From NCBI GenBank assembly GCA_964428335.1, contig CAYRXW010000003.1:124001-188000 (forward strand): a stretch of 64,000 bases of DNA, in the 5' to 3' direction. Every line of letters starts with the position of its first letter. Position 1 is the stretch's first letter. Below are positions 24,974 to 32,969 of the stretch, piece after piece. The notes under the pieces were generated by a model, which saw only the letters and a program-made list of their open reading frames with translations, did no database searches and was not told the DNA's origin. Origin of the DNA: GW2011-AR15 sp964428335. GTDB taxonomy: Archaea; Nanobdellota; Nanobdellia; Woesearchaeales; GW2011-AR15. The translations under genes and the position numbers were made by a program.

Positions 24974-25887
24974 GAAAAAAAGGAAACATGGCTTCAGATA
25001 TGGCGCCACAATTGGTTCTTCTGCTTGTTATTACAGTTGTTTTAATTTCCATGATTGTAGCCACACTCCCAAAGACAGTCACAACTTTTGATACAGGCAT
25101 CTGCAGGGCATCAGTTGTTGCAAGCGCAAATTTTGGAGGAGCTGTTTTCAAGGGTGATGCATGGCCAATTAAATGTCCTACCAGGTATCATGTTTTTGAT
25201 TTGGCGGGTTTTACTGAGGAATCAGGAGAATCTTCAAAATCGGTAAAACCTATAGAATACAAAACTCAAAATTCATATCTAAACTGCATGGACACTTTCA
25301 GAGAAGATAAAGATAAAGAAAAGATATGCAGGCTCAGGGCGATAAATAAGGTGGTTGCTGAAAGGCATTTAGAATGTTGGGAGCAGTTTGGCAAAGGGCA
25401 ACTTCCAATGTTTGACAGGTTTGAATCAAAAAGGCAATGCGTTGTCTGCTCAGTCTATGATTTCAGCAAGGATTTGAAAGGTGAAATGAACAACGACTAT
25501 CAAAGCTTCCTTGAGGAAGAAGGATATCCACAGGAAGTGATGCTTGATTACATAATGAGGACAGAAGGGCCGGCAATTGCAAGAAAAGAGAAAGATTCAG
25601 AGCAATTTACTTATGCTGAACTGGTGACAGACCCTCTTGACATCTATAACCCTCCTTTTTATGACTATTACGTCGATGAGCCATATGCTTCTGTCTTTAT
25701 TGCAAACCATGAGAGCTTTGTGATTACATTAATTGGGTCTGCTGCTGACAAAACAAAAGACCTTTTGGACAAGCTTCCATTCCTTGAGATAAAAGATGAT
25801 GAAGAATCAGAATATTACCTTAATACCATTGAATTTTTGCCTGAGGCAGAAGTTGTGAGGGAGTGTGATCTGCTTGTTGAACAATAA
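24970..25887 (+). CDS. pilin-like anchored surface protein
   Basis: Protein of 305 residues. The MRKKGNMAS start and hydrophobic helix (about 14-33) resemble a class III signal. An exported domain with scattered Cys pairs follows (GICRAS, IKCPTR, NCMD, CVVCSV). No known domain is recognised. Translation is coupled to the 34-residue microprotein upstream through ATGA. Confidence 0.65.
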   Translation: MRKKGNMASDMAPQLVLLLVITVVLISMIVATLPKTVTTFDTGICRASVVASANFGGAVFKGDAWPIKCPTRYHVFDLAGFTEESGESSKSVKPIEYKTQNSYLNCMDTFREDKDKEKICRLRAINKVVAERHLECWEQFGKGQLPMFDRFESKRQCVVCSVYDFSKDLKGEMNNDYQSFLEEEGYPQEVMLDYIMRTEGPAIARKEKDSEQFTYAELVTDPLDIYNPPFYDYYVDEPYASVFIANHESFVITLIGSAADKTKDLLDKLPFLEIKDDEESEYYLNTIEFLPEAEVVRECDLLVEQ

Positions 25888-26029
25888 AATAAAACCTATC
25901 GGAAGCAAAGGAATAGCAATGGATTTCACAGGGTGGATGATACTTGCTTTAGTCGCATTGGTTGTGGCTGTAGGGTTGGTGATAATATTTTCAGGAGCAT
26001 CATTTAGGCTTATAAACATATTACCTTAA
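25877..26029 (+). CDS. about 50-residue single-span protein
   Basis: From TTG 25877 it encodes 50 residues with the locus-typical GSKGIAMD motif before a hydrophobic helix and the end SFRLINILP. A shorter form from ATG 25919 (36 residues, AAGGA upstream) is possible. The longer form keeps the KG motif shared by its neighbours and overlaps the previous gene by 11 nt. It is a probable small membrane subunit. Confidence 0.5.
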   Translation: MNNKIKPIGSKGIAMDFTGWMILALVALVVAVGLVIIFSGASFRLINILP

Positions 26030-26034
26030 AAAAA

Positions 26035-29000
26035 ATGGCAATGAATTATGCAGTTAAGATGATACTTGTACTCATAACATTAATTGTAGCTTTTGGACTA
26101 GTAGGAACTTTTTATAGTCCTGTCGTAAGGTCGCTTCTAGGCATAACTGACGAGCTTACAAGTGACGGGGACAGAATCAAGGCATATAATGACTTAAGAG
26201 ATCAAAATATGGAAAGCATTGATTCCATCAATGCACTACTCTTTTCAGTAAACTCACTGGCGCATATCGACACGAATCTTAGAGGGAAAGAAGAAGTATT
26301 TTTAGAGAATAATTTTAACCTGGAAGGCGAAAGGTATTTTGGTGAAACAACAGTTACTTACATTGATGCAAACCTAGAAAAGGTAACAATAAATGAAAAC
26401 TATGCAAAGCAGGTTTCAGATTACCTGATAAGATGCCAGTTCATGTTTGAAGACAATGGGAAGGATAAAACAAGATGCTATGAAATGAATGTTGAAACAG
26501 GACAGGTAAAAATAAGTGAGACTGAAATAAAGAAAGCACTGGATGAAATAAGAAAAGAGGGTTATATAAATGAGCCTGGGGACTGCGATGAGCTATGCAT
26601 TGACAGGGCAAGATGGCTAAAGGGATTATGGAGGCTAAAATTTGAAGATAATGTTATAGAGCCAAATACTCCTTTATACATGTGCGAACAGGATACACTG
26701 ATAGGAGAGACAATATACCTTTCAAGAAAAGAGCAGCATAATGCATGCAAAACTGCAGCCAATACTGAACATAAGCTAGGGATGAGAGTAAAAGATTTCT
26801 ACATGGAGCAAAAATACGGAAACATGGACAATGTTAACAGGTTTATTCACGGATACAGGCCAAGCATACTTTACTATGAAGTTGCTGATGAATCAATAAC
26901 TGAAGATTTTGAACAGGGTTTATATGAATGGGACTGGGATGAAGTAATATTATGGGAAACTGTCTTTTTTGCATTTGATTTCATGCCAGGGGGAAGCGAG
27001 ATACTGGAGTTTGTCGGAAAAGCAGTAGGGAAAAATGTTGCTAAAGGAGCAGAGAAAGAAGCTGCTAAGGAATGGATAAAACCATGGATAAAAAAGTTTG
27101 TTGAAAACATACCTTTAGGAAAAGATTTTATTGAAACTTTAAGAGGAATCAGAGATTCATTCAGGACATTCAATGATTTTTTGGATGAATTGTTCTTGAA
27201 ATTAAGGCTTGCACCATATAATGCCCTTCTATCAGTTATAGATAGTAAAATAGGTAAAGCTTCAGCAGATAACTTATTAAGACAATATGGGCAGGAATTC
27301 TTCGAGAAAAGATTATTTATCAATAATGCAGGTGTTGATTTAATTGAACCTTTTACAAAAAGTCTTGGCTCAGATTTAACAAGTGAAGTAAAAAATGCTG
27401 CAAAGGAAAGCCTGCAGAAAAAATACAGCCAAATACTTGAGGAAGAATTAAAAAATGTTCTAGGCAGCTCTGAAACAAGAGTACTAACAAAGCAAGAAAC
27501 TGATATAATCTATTCTAGGCTAAATAGCAGAATTGCAGATTTAAAATCATCTTTGACTGGAATATTACCTGAAGAAAAATTAATTTCAATATCTAGCTCA
27601 ACTTTTATGAATATTAATAAACCTATTTCCGAAGGTCTTGAAGGCTTTTCAATGAGAGGATACAGGCAATATGTGAAAAGAAATTTAAGGATTATGGGAA
27701 GATTCTTAAATTATGTTCAAAGGCCGCTCACAGATCTTACAGATGAGGAAGCAAAAGTAGTTTTAAAGGAAATTATAGATGATAATCATAAAAGATTATT
27801 TAAGGATTTAAACCCAAGGGATACTTTAAGTTTTTTTAGAAAATACGGAACAGATCCTGAAGTTTTAGAAAAAGAATTTACTTCAAATTTAAATAATGAG
27901 GAGCTTGCTAATCTAAAAAAAGTTGCTGAGCAGTTTGGACCAGGTGTTCAAATGTATGATGATTTAGAAAGATATTACAGGAATAAGCTTAGAGGTGCAG
28001 ACAGAAAAAGGACTCTTCTTTTAGCTGCTATGTGGATGGTAAGCGCTAAAATGGAAAGTGATTCAGAGATATTTCATCCTGTAGGCACAAATGCCTTTGG
28101 ATATAAAAATGCAATCAGTACTCCTGTAATATTTGACGATTCAATGAGAAAGTTCTGGAACTATGAATCAGATGAAAGCAAGTATGAAGATTTCTTCAAG
28201 CACTATGGAAACAGTAAGCTGGAAGTAGTGGATGAAAAGACAAAAAACACTGAAGAAGAAGAGGATACAATCTCTGTTTACGAGACAGAAGCATACCAGG
28301 GAAATATTCCAGAACTTTACAATTATTTTGTCGCACTTGAGAAAGACAATAAAGAGATGAATATTTTTGACCAAAAGCCTGAAAGATTTTATTTAATTGC
28401 TCCATGTAAGGCAGATTTGGATGTAAAAATAACACATGTTGAATGCTATGGCAAGCCTTCTCCTGACATTGATGAGACAAGCCTTATTAACAGCTTTTTA
28501 GGGAGATACCCAACTTATGAATCAGGAGAAACAAACCCTATTACAGGGGAATTTGTAGAATTTTATGATGGGACAAATAAGATGCTTTACAGCCTAGATG
28601 ATAACGGAGAACCTGTAAAACACTGTTATAACAATGCATGGGCAAAGTTTACCTCTGGTGTTGATATAACTGATGGGACAATAAATCCTTTTGAAGAAAC
28701 CTATTCACCGGTTACAATTACAGTAAATCCTTCGTTAGACAGAGATAAAGTGCCAAATTATTGCTATGCTGGTTATGATGGAAAAGAAGCAGTCATCTGG
28801 GCGACTTTGAATGTAGGTTTCCCGCTTTTAGGAACTGTTGGCGGAGGGCTTACATGCTCAGCAGTAACAGCAGTCGCTACAGGAGGAGCAGGTGTTGCCG
28901 CTGCTCCTATATGCCTTGCTGCAGGAAATTTGGCAGGAGGCATTATAGGCGGGCTTATATATGAAGGATTGGAAGCAGGATATATGGGTGGAAGGATACA

Positions 29001-29094
29001 CTGGCCTTTCCACACCCAGTCATATAATGACAGGAGTACAGCAGGAATAGTTACAGATGTTTTGGATGGAAAAGAAAATGAACAAGGCCCTTAA
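26035..29094 (+). CDS. 1019-residue anchored surface protein with C-terminal Gly/Ala hydrophobic region
   Basis: An N-terminal membrane helix (about 6-28) is followed by a long, mostly helical exported body. It includes an amphipathic section (about 300-560) and Cys pairs such as GDCDELCID. Near the C-terminus (about 918-990) is a long Gly/Ala-rich hydrophobic stretch (GTVGGGL, GGAGVAAAPICLAAG, GGIIGGLIYEG) that could be a membrane hairpin. That texture recalls pore-forming or glycine-zipper toxins, but I recognise no family and claim no function. The start is ATGGCAATG, so ATG 26041 is equally possible. It overlaps the next gene by 17 nt. Confidence 0.65.
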   Translation: MAMNYAVKMILVLITLIVAFGLVGTFYSPVVRSLLGITDELTSDGDRIKAYNDLRDQNMESIDSINALLFSVNSLAHIDTNLRGKEEVFLENNFNLEGERYFGETTVTYIDANLEKVTINENYAKQVSDYLIRCQFMFEDNGKDKTRCYEMNVETGQVKISETEIKKALDEIRKEGYINEPGDCDELCIDRARWLKGLWRLKFEDNVIEPNTPLYMCEQDTLIGETIYLSRKEQHNACKTAANTEHKLGMRVKDFYMEQKYGNMDNVNRFIHGYRPSILYYEVADESITEDFEQGLYEWDWDEVILWETVFFAFDFMPGGSEILEFVGKAVGKNVAKGAEKEAAKEWIKPWIKKFVENIPLGKDFIETLRGIRDSFRTFNDFLDELFLKLRLAPYNALLSVIDSKIGKASADNLLRQYGQEFFEKRLFINNAGVDLIEPFTKSLGSDLTSEVKNAAKESLQKKYSQILEEELKNVLGSSETRVLTKQETDIIYSRLNSRIADLKSSLTGILPEEKLISISSSTFMNINKPISEGLEGFSMRGYRQYVKRNLRIMGRFLNYVQRPLTDLTDEEAKVVLKEIIDDNHKRLFKDLNPRDTLSFFRKYGTDPEVLEKEFTSNLNNEELANLKKVAEQFGPGVQMYDDLERYYRNKLRGADRKRTLLLAAMWMVSAKMESDSEIFHPVGTNAFGYKNAISTPVIFDDSMRKFWNYESDESKYEDFFKHYGNSKLEVVDEKTKNTEEEEDTISVYETEAYQGNIPELYNYFVALEKDNKEMNIFDQKPERFYLIAPCKADLDVKITHVECYGKPSPDIDETSLINSFLGRYPTYESGETNPITGEFVEFYDGTNKMLYSLDDNGEPVKHCYNNAWAKFTSGVDITDGTINPFEETYSPVTITVNPSLDRDKVPNYCYAGYDGKEAVIWATLNVGFPLLGTVGGGLTCSAVTAVATGGAGVAAAPICLAAGNLAGGIIGGLIYEGLEAGYMGGRIHWPFHTQSYNDRSTAGIVTDVLDGKENEQGP

Positions 29095-29734
29095 GATAAC
29101 ACTGATTGCACTTTCTGTAATAGTTTTGCTAGTTTTAGTTCTGTTCCTTTATGACAATATAAAACCAAAGGTCTACACTTCAAATTATTACTCAGAAGAA
29201 CCTGAAAAATGGGTTGAGGAAACTCCATATGATAACATTGAGGATAATTACGCTGTAAATGTCCAGAAAGCCACAAGGGGAAAAGGAAGCTTTGAAACAT
29301 ATAAACTTGAATACATGGATAGTGGTGTCAATACAATATTCTTGAGAGGGTTTTACAACGGGACAGCATTCACTTTCAGGATAAATAACACAATAAGCCT
29401 GGATAATGAATTAATACCCAATGATGGCATCCCTGAAGGATTTATACTAATGAAAAAAGAGGAAGAAAAATTTAATTTCTATATCTATATTGATGAGGAC
29501 TGGAAAAAAAAAATCAAAACAAACATCCTTTGGTCAGACGATTTTGAAAAAGGGATAAGCGAAAAGCAGTTTGATTTTTCAGGCGGGAAAAACGGGATAT
29601 ATATTGAAAAAATTGAAAATCTGGAATGGTTCAAGAAGAGTCCAAGAACCGGTGGAATCTATGTTGGAGACTTAACAAAGGATAACTATAAGACACAGAA
29701 TGTAAGCGGGAAGACTTTCATGTATGCAAGGTGA
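29078..29734 (+). CDS. anchored exported protein, unknown
   Basis: About 218 residues from ATG 29078. A start seven codons earlier is possible but lacks the basic lead-in. MNKALK is followed by a transmembrane helix (about 6-26) and a beta-rich, highly charged exported domain without Cys. No family is recognised. The start lies inside the end of the 1019-residue gene, which indicates translational coupling. Confidence 0.65.
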   Translation: MNKALKITLIALSVIVLLVLVLFLYDNIKPKVYTSNYYSEEPEKWVEETPYDNIEDNYAVNVQKATRGKGSFETYKLEYMDSGVNTIFLRGFYNGTAFTFRINNTISLDNELIPNDGIPEGFILMKKEEEKFNFYIYIDEDWKKKIKTNILWSDDFEKGISEKQFDFSGGKNGIYIEKIENLEWFKKSPRTGGIYVGDLTKDNYKTQNVSGKTFMYAR

Positions 29735-29740
29735 TTATTG

Positions 29741-30037
29741 ATGAATAAAAAAGGGATGGAACTTGAATATGTTGTAAAAGCCATATTGGCTTTGCTTGTG
29801 CTGGCTGTAATTGCAGGCCTTCTGTATTTCTTTGTTGTAAAAAAAGCAGGAGGAGGAATAGGCACTGTGACTGACACAACAACAGAAGAAGGGGACGGTG
29901 TTTTAGATAAGCTAAGGGATTTACTTGGGAATTCATGTGATAATGGCGCAACTAAATGCAGCCTTTCAGGCAAAGAGATGACATGCGAAGACGGCAAATG
30001 GGTTATTGGGGAGGATCCTTGTGAATCGGAAAGCTGA
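29741..30037 (+). CDS. small pilin-like membrane protein
   Basis: 98 residues. MNKKGMELEY, with a glutamate soon after the KKG, followed by a hydrophobic helix (about 11-32), is close to the type IV pilin/class III signal layout. The exported tail has a Thr/Glu/Gly-rich linker and four cysteines (NSCDN, TKCSL, MTCED, DPCES), suggesting two disulfides. A TTG one codon upstream is less likely than ATG 29741. Confidence 0.65.
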   Translation: MNKKGMELEYVVKAILALLVLAVIAGLLYFFVVKKAGGGIGTVTDTTTEEGDGVLDKLRDLLGNSCDNGATKCSLSGKEMTCEDGKWVIGEDPCESES

Positions 30038-30482
30038 GGAGATTGCAGGTAAGGTGCTTGTTGAAATATTGATTTTTGTAATCATATTTTTTGTTGCACT
30101 CCAGATAGGCTCAAAAGTATGGCAGCTCTACATATCAAAGCCGCAGGAAGTTACAGCAAGCTCCATGTATCTTCTGCAGAAGCACATAAAATATTTTGAT
30201 GGGACACCAGATACGTTTGCATTACAGGTACATAAAAAGCATACGATTGAAGGTTTTGATGCAGATTCAGGCAATAAACCAGGTTCATGCGAAGGAAGCT
30301 GCATATGCATGTGCAATGGCGAATGCTGTCCTGATAATGAATGCAGCAAAGTCATAAAATGCGTTGAAGCATTTGATTCAAAAGGGGAAAGTGTAGGATT
30401 AAGTTATCCTTTCCTTGTTACTTCAACAGAACCAAAGAATTACCTATTGACAGAATCAGACGATAAGCTTGTTATAGAATGA
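30021..30482 (+). CDS. pilin-like anchored protein with a Cys cluster
   Basis: About 153 residues from GTG 30021, which has GGGGAGG (30008-30014) 6 nt upstream. The N-terminus is MNRKAEE, then a hydrophobic helix (about 14-34). The exported domain contains a dense Cys cluster (SCEGSCICMCNGECC, then CSKVIKC) of eight Cys in about 23 residues. This could be a knotted disulfide module or a metal site. It overlaps the previous and next genes. Confidence 0.65.
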   Translation: MNRKAEEIAGKVLVEILIFVIIFFVALQIGSKVWQLYISKPQEVTASSMYLLQKHIKYFDGTPDTFALQVHKKHTIEGFDADSGNKPGSCEGSCICMCNGECCPDNECSKVIKCVEAFDSKGESVGLSYPFLVTSTEPKNYLLTESDDKLVIE

Positions 30483-30922
30483 ATAAAAGAGGGGAATTGG
30501 AAGTAGAACTTATCTTTTTTATAGACTTAATCATACTTGTAGCTGTTTTCATCGCATTCCTTAATGGCATAATTGCAGTAGGCCAGAATACGGATTTTAA
30601 GATGAAATTTTCTGCAAAAAATGCAGCACTTATGGCAGATTCTGTTGCAACTTCCCCTTATCCGATGCATCTTTACTATAATGAAAATACTTATGGATAT
30701 GATTTTTCATTCAAGAAAGAATATGTCGAAGTGATTGATAACTTCCAGAAAGCAACATATCCATATATTCCAGACATAAACAAGCAGTTTGAGGAAAAAA
30801 CAATCTACCCTATTGAGATTGAAGACAAGGAAACTGAGAAGACAACGCCAATAGTTTTTGTATCAGACAGAAAGAACCTTGGTTTCATTGCAGCGATACC
30901 TTCAGGTGAGAAAAGTGAATAA
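30479..30922 (+). CDS. pilin-like anchored protein
   Basis: 147 residues. MNKRGELEVE precedes a hydrophobic helix (about 11-32). The glutamates directly after RG are reminiscent of pilin Glu5. The exported domain has no Cys and no recognised fold. The start overlaps the upstream stop as ATGA, and the end overlaps the next GTG. Confidence 0.65.
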   Translation: MNKRGELEVELIFFIDLIILVAVFIAFLNGIIAVGQNTDFKMKFSAKNAALMADSVATSPYPMHLYYNENTYGYDFSFKKEYVEVIDNFQKATYPYIPDINKQFEEKTIYPIEIEDKETEKTTPIVFVSDRKNLGFIAAIPSGEKSE

Positions 30923-31412
30923 AAAAGCCCAGATGTTCAAGGCTTTCTGGTACTATATGATAAGGGTGCCTATAATCATTTTATTATTTGGGCTTTTCAT
31001 GTATTTCTCAGGAGGTCTCCAGAACCAGGCTCTTGCCAGCCCGAATGTAAGGGAAAAAATAATAGTGAACAGGCTTTTTTTCTCAGCAAACTCGATTTCT
31101 TATGTTGATGAAACTATAGGGAAAGTCTACCCCGGCATAATAGACATTGAAAAATTTGAAAACAATGTTCTGGATGCATCATTTTTTACAAGGGAAAACA
31201 AAGCAGCTGCTGCGAAACTTGACCTGATCAATCTTGACACAAACGAAACAAAGGAAGCCTACATCAATAAGGACCTTTATGACAGGTGGAAAAATTATGT
31301 GAAATTTGAGCAGTACAGCAGCGTGAAAGACCAGTTTTATGTACTGATAAAAGACGGAGATAATCAGTACAGCGGATTATTAAAAGTAAACGTGTTGATG
31401 CATAATGGGTAG
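30915..31412 (+). CDS. pilin-like anchored protein
   Basis: About 165 residues from GTG 30915, which lies within the last codons of the previous gene. MNKKAQMFKA is followed by a hydrophobic helix (about 16-35) and an exported domain with no Cys. The longer frame upstream (30858) lies wholly inside the previous gene and lacks the locus-typical NKKA start. Function unknown. Confidence 0.65.
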   Translation: MNKKAQMFKAFWYYMIRVPIIILLFGLFMYFSGGLQNQALASPNVREKIIVNRLFFSANSISYVDETIGKVYPGIIDIEKFENNVLDASFFTRENKAAAAKLDLINLDTNETKEAYINKDLYDRWKNYVKFEQYSSVKDQFYVLIKDGDNQYSGLLKVNVLMHNG

Positions 31413-31827
31413 AGGGTTTTTTTTGTTAAGCTATTATGACCTTGTTGCAATGATACTTCTGATACTAATAGTCCCATTCTGGATAATGGTATTAAAGTCC
31501 CCTGGCAACAGGTCTGCAGAGATAACAGAAGAAATAACCTATATTGAAGATGACTTGATTCTTATTAACATACTAAAAACCAGGCATGAAAATAAGCTTA
31601 TACTTGATTATGTGATTGAAAAAGATGAGACAATTAAAGAAAATATCCAGCAGATACTTGAAAAAAGCTATGGGAAAGTATGCTTTGAACTAAAACTGAA
31701 TAATGAGATATTCATAAAGGAAAAATGCAATATATTCCAGAAAGACGATGTCCTCAGGTCAAGCGTTTTAGTCCCTTCTGAAACACCAATAAAAATAGAA
31801 TTAACCTTACCGGGGTACAGGGAATGA
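31405..31827 (+). CDS. small anchored protein, unknown
   Basis: 140 residues. A short start (MGRGFFLLSYYD) leads into a hydrophobic helix (about 10-30), followed by a charged soluble domain with two Cys (KVCFEL, KCNIFQ). No family is recognised. It overlaps both neighbours by 4-8 nt. Confidence 0.6.
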   Translation: MGRGFFLLSYYDLVAMILLILIVPFWIMVLKSPGNRSAEITEEITYIEDDLILINILKTRHENKLILDYVIEKDETIKENIQQILEKSYGKVCFELKLNNEIFIKEKCNIFQKDDVLRSSVLVPSETPIKIELTLPGYRE

Positions 31828-32969
31828 AAGGAAACATACTTATGATTGGCCTTGTAGTTGTTTTCTTCCTTGTCGTGCTTGTAGGGCTTTATATACAGGT
31901 GACAAATAAGGCAAATGATTTTGAGGAAGCAATAGGAAGCCACCAGTCAAAGGTCCTGAATGCATATAAAGATGGAGAAAAAGCCCTCTTTTTCATAGAG
32001 CTTGCAGGCAGGAATTCTTTTTATGAATCCTTTGAAAAACTAGATACAGAATGCGGAAATTATGAGGGAGTGCCTCTGTTAAATTCCGAAAGCAAAAGTT
32101 GCATGAATGAGATATTTGAAGCGACAGTTGATGGAACAAACAAAAAAACAGAAAAGTTCACAGAACAAATGCCAAAAATTGATTATGACATAAAAATAGG
32201 TGACAAAGGAATATTTTTTTTCGCAAAGAATTCCCTGAGAATGGACATTGGCGGAAAATATAATTTTGAAATTTCAAAAGCACCAGAATTCAAGAAAACA
32301 GAGCCTGAAACTCCGGAACCATCAGTGCCAATAGAAGAGCCCATTGAGAGTCCTGTCCAGCCACCTACAACGCCTGTTCAGGGTGGAAGCGGAGGCAAAT
32401 GTGGATTTATTGCAGATTATGCAAAGCAGTATGTTGCTGCACAATGTCCTTATTCCCTTAGCCTAATTTATGGCGCAACTCCACAGACATGCCACGAGAA
32501 ACCTTTGACATGTGCAACTTTTGTAGCTTCATTATATTACTATACTTTTGGTGAATGGATATATGGCAATGGAAATACAAAATGTACAGATGGAAAGGTT
32601 GTTCCTATGGGAAATAATCCAAACAGCCTTGCTTTCATTAACAAAAACACAGGAAAATCAATTTCAACATCGCTTCAGCCAGGAGATATATTCCAGGCTG
32701 ACCTTATCTCATCAAGAACCGGCCAGCCTACTGCATGGGGACACACAGGAATCTATGTTGGCAGGGGATACCTAGACTTAGGTTCATATGATGGTCCATA
32801 TTGTTTCAGGAGCTATAAGCCGGATGAAAAAGGCAACCTTATATTTGCGCATTCTTACGGATGGCAGGACTATGGGCAGCCAGGTGTATGTTTTTCAGAT
32901 TATAAGAACCTATTTGGTGGCGGACAGATAATACCGACAAACTTCTGCAGGTACAGGGGATGCGCATGA
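31824..32969 (+). CDS. anchored protein with C-terminal NlpC/P60- or CHAP-like hydrolase domain
   Basis: 381 residues. An N-terminal membrane helix (about 7-26) and a 120-residue domain precede a Pro/Glu-rich linker (about 155-190). The C-terminal ~190-residue domain has the hallmarks of NlpC/P60-type Cys hydrolases: C230 in LTCATFVASLYY, the LQPGDIF strand, H307 in WGHTGIYVG, and a third polar residue in FAHSYGW. Such enzymes cleave peptide bonds in peptidoglycan stems, which normal archaeal walls lack. Several extra cysteines suggest an exported, disulfide-stabilised enzyme. It overlaps the next gene, another wall-hydrolase candidate, by 10 nt. Confidence 0.75.
   Translation: MKGNILMIGLVVVFFLVVLVGLYIQVTNKANDFEEAIGSHQSKVLNAYKDGEKALFFIELAGRNSFYESFEKLDTECGNYEGVPLLNSESKSCMNEIFEATVDGTNKKTEKFTEQMPKIDYDIKIGDKGIFFFAKNSLRMDIGGKYNFEISKAPEFKKTEPETPEPSVPIEEPIESPVQPPTTPVQGGSGGKCGFIADYAKQYVAAQCPYSLSLIYGATPQTCHEKPLTCATFVASLYYYTFGEWIYGNGNTKCTDGKVVPMGNNPNSLAFINKNTGKSISTSLQPGDIFQADLISSRTGQPTAWGHTGIYVGRGYLDLGSYDGPYCFRSYKPDEKGNLIFAHSYGWQDYGQPGVCFSDYKNLFGGGQIIPTNFCRYRGCA

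Noticed and set aside
24206..32969. Assigning the small anchored proteins as a bona fide type IV pilus or archaellum
   Set aside because: Signals are pilin-like, but no assembly ATPase, platform protein or prepilin peptidase is in the window, and the ectodomains match no known pilin.
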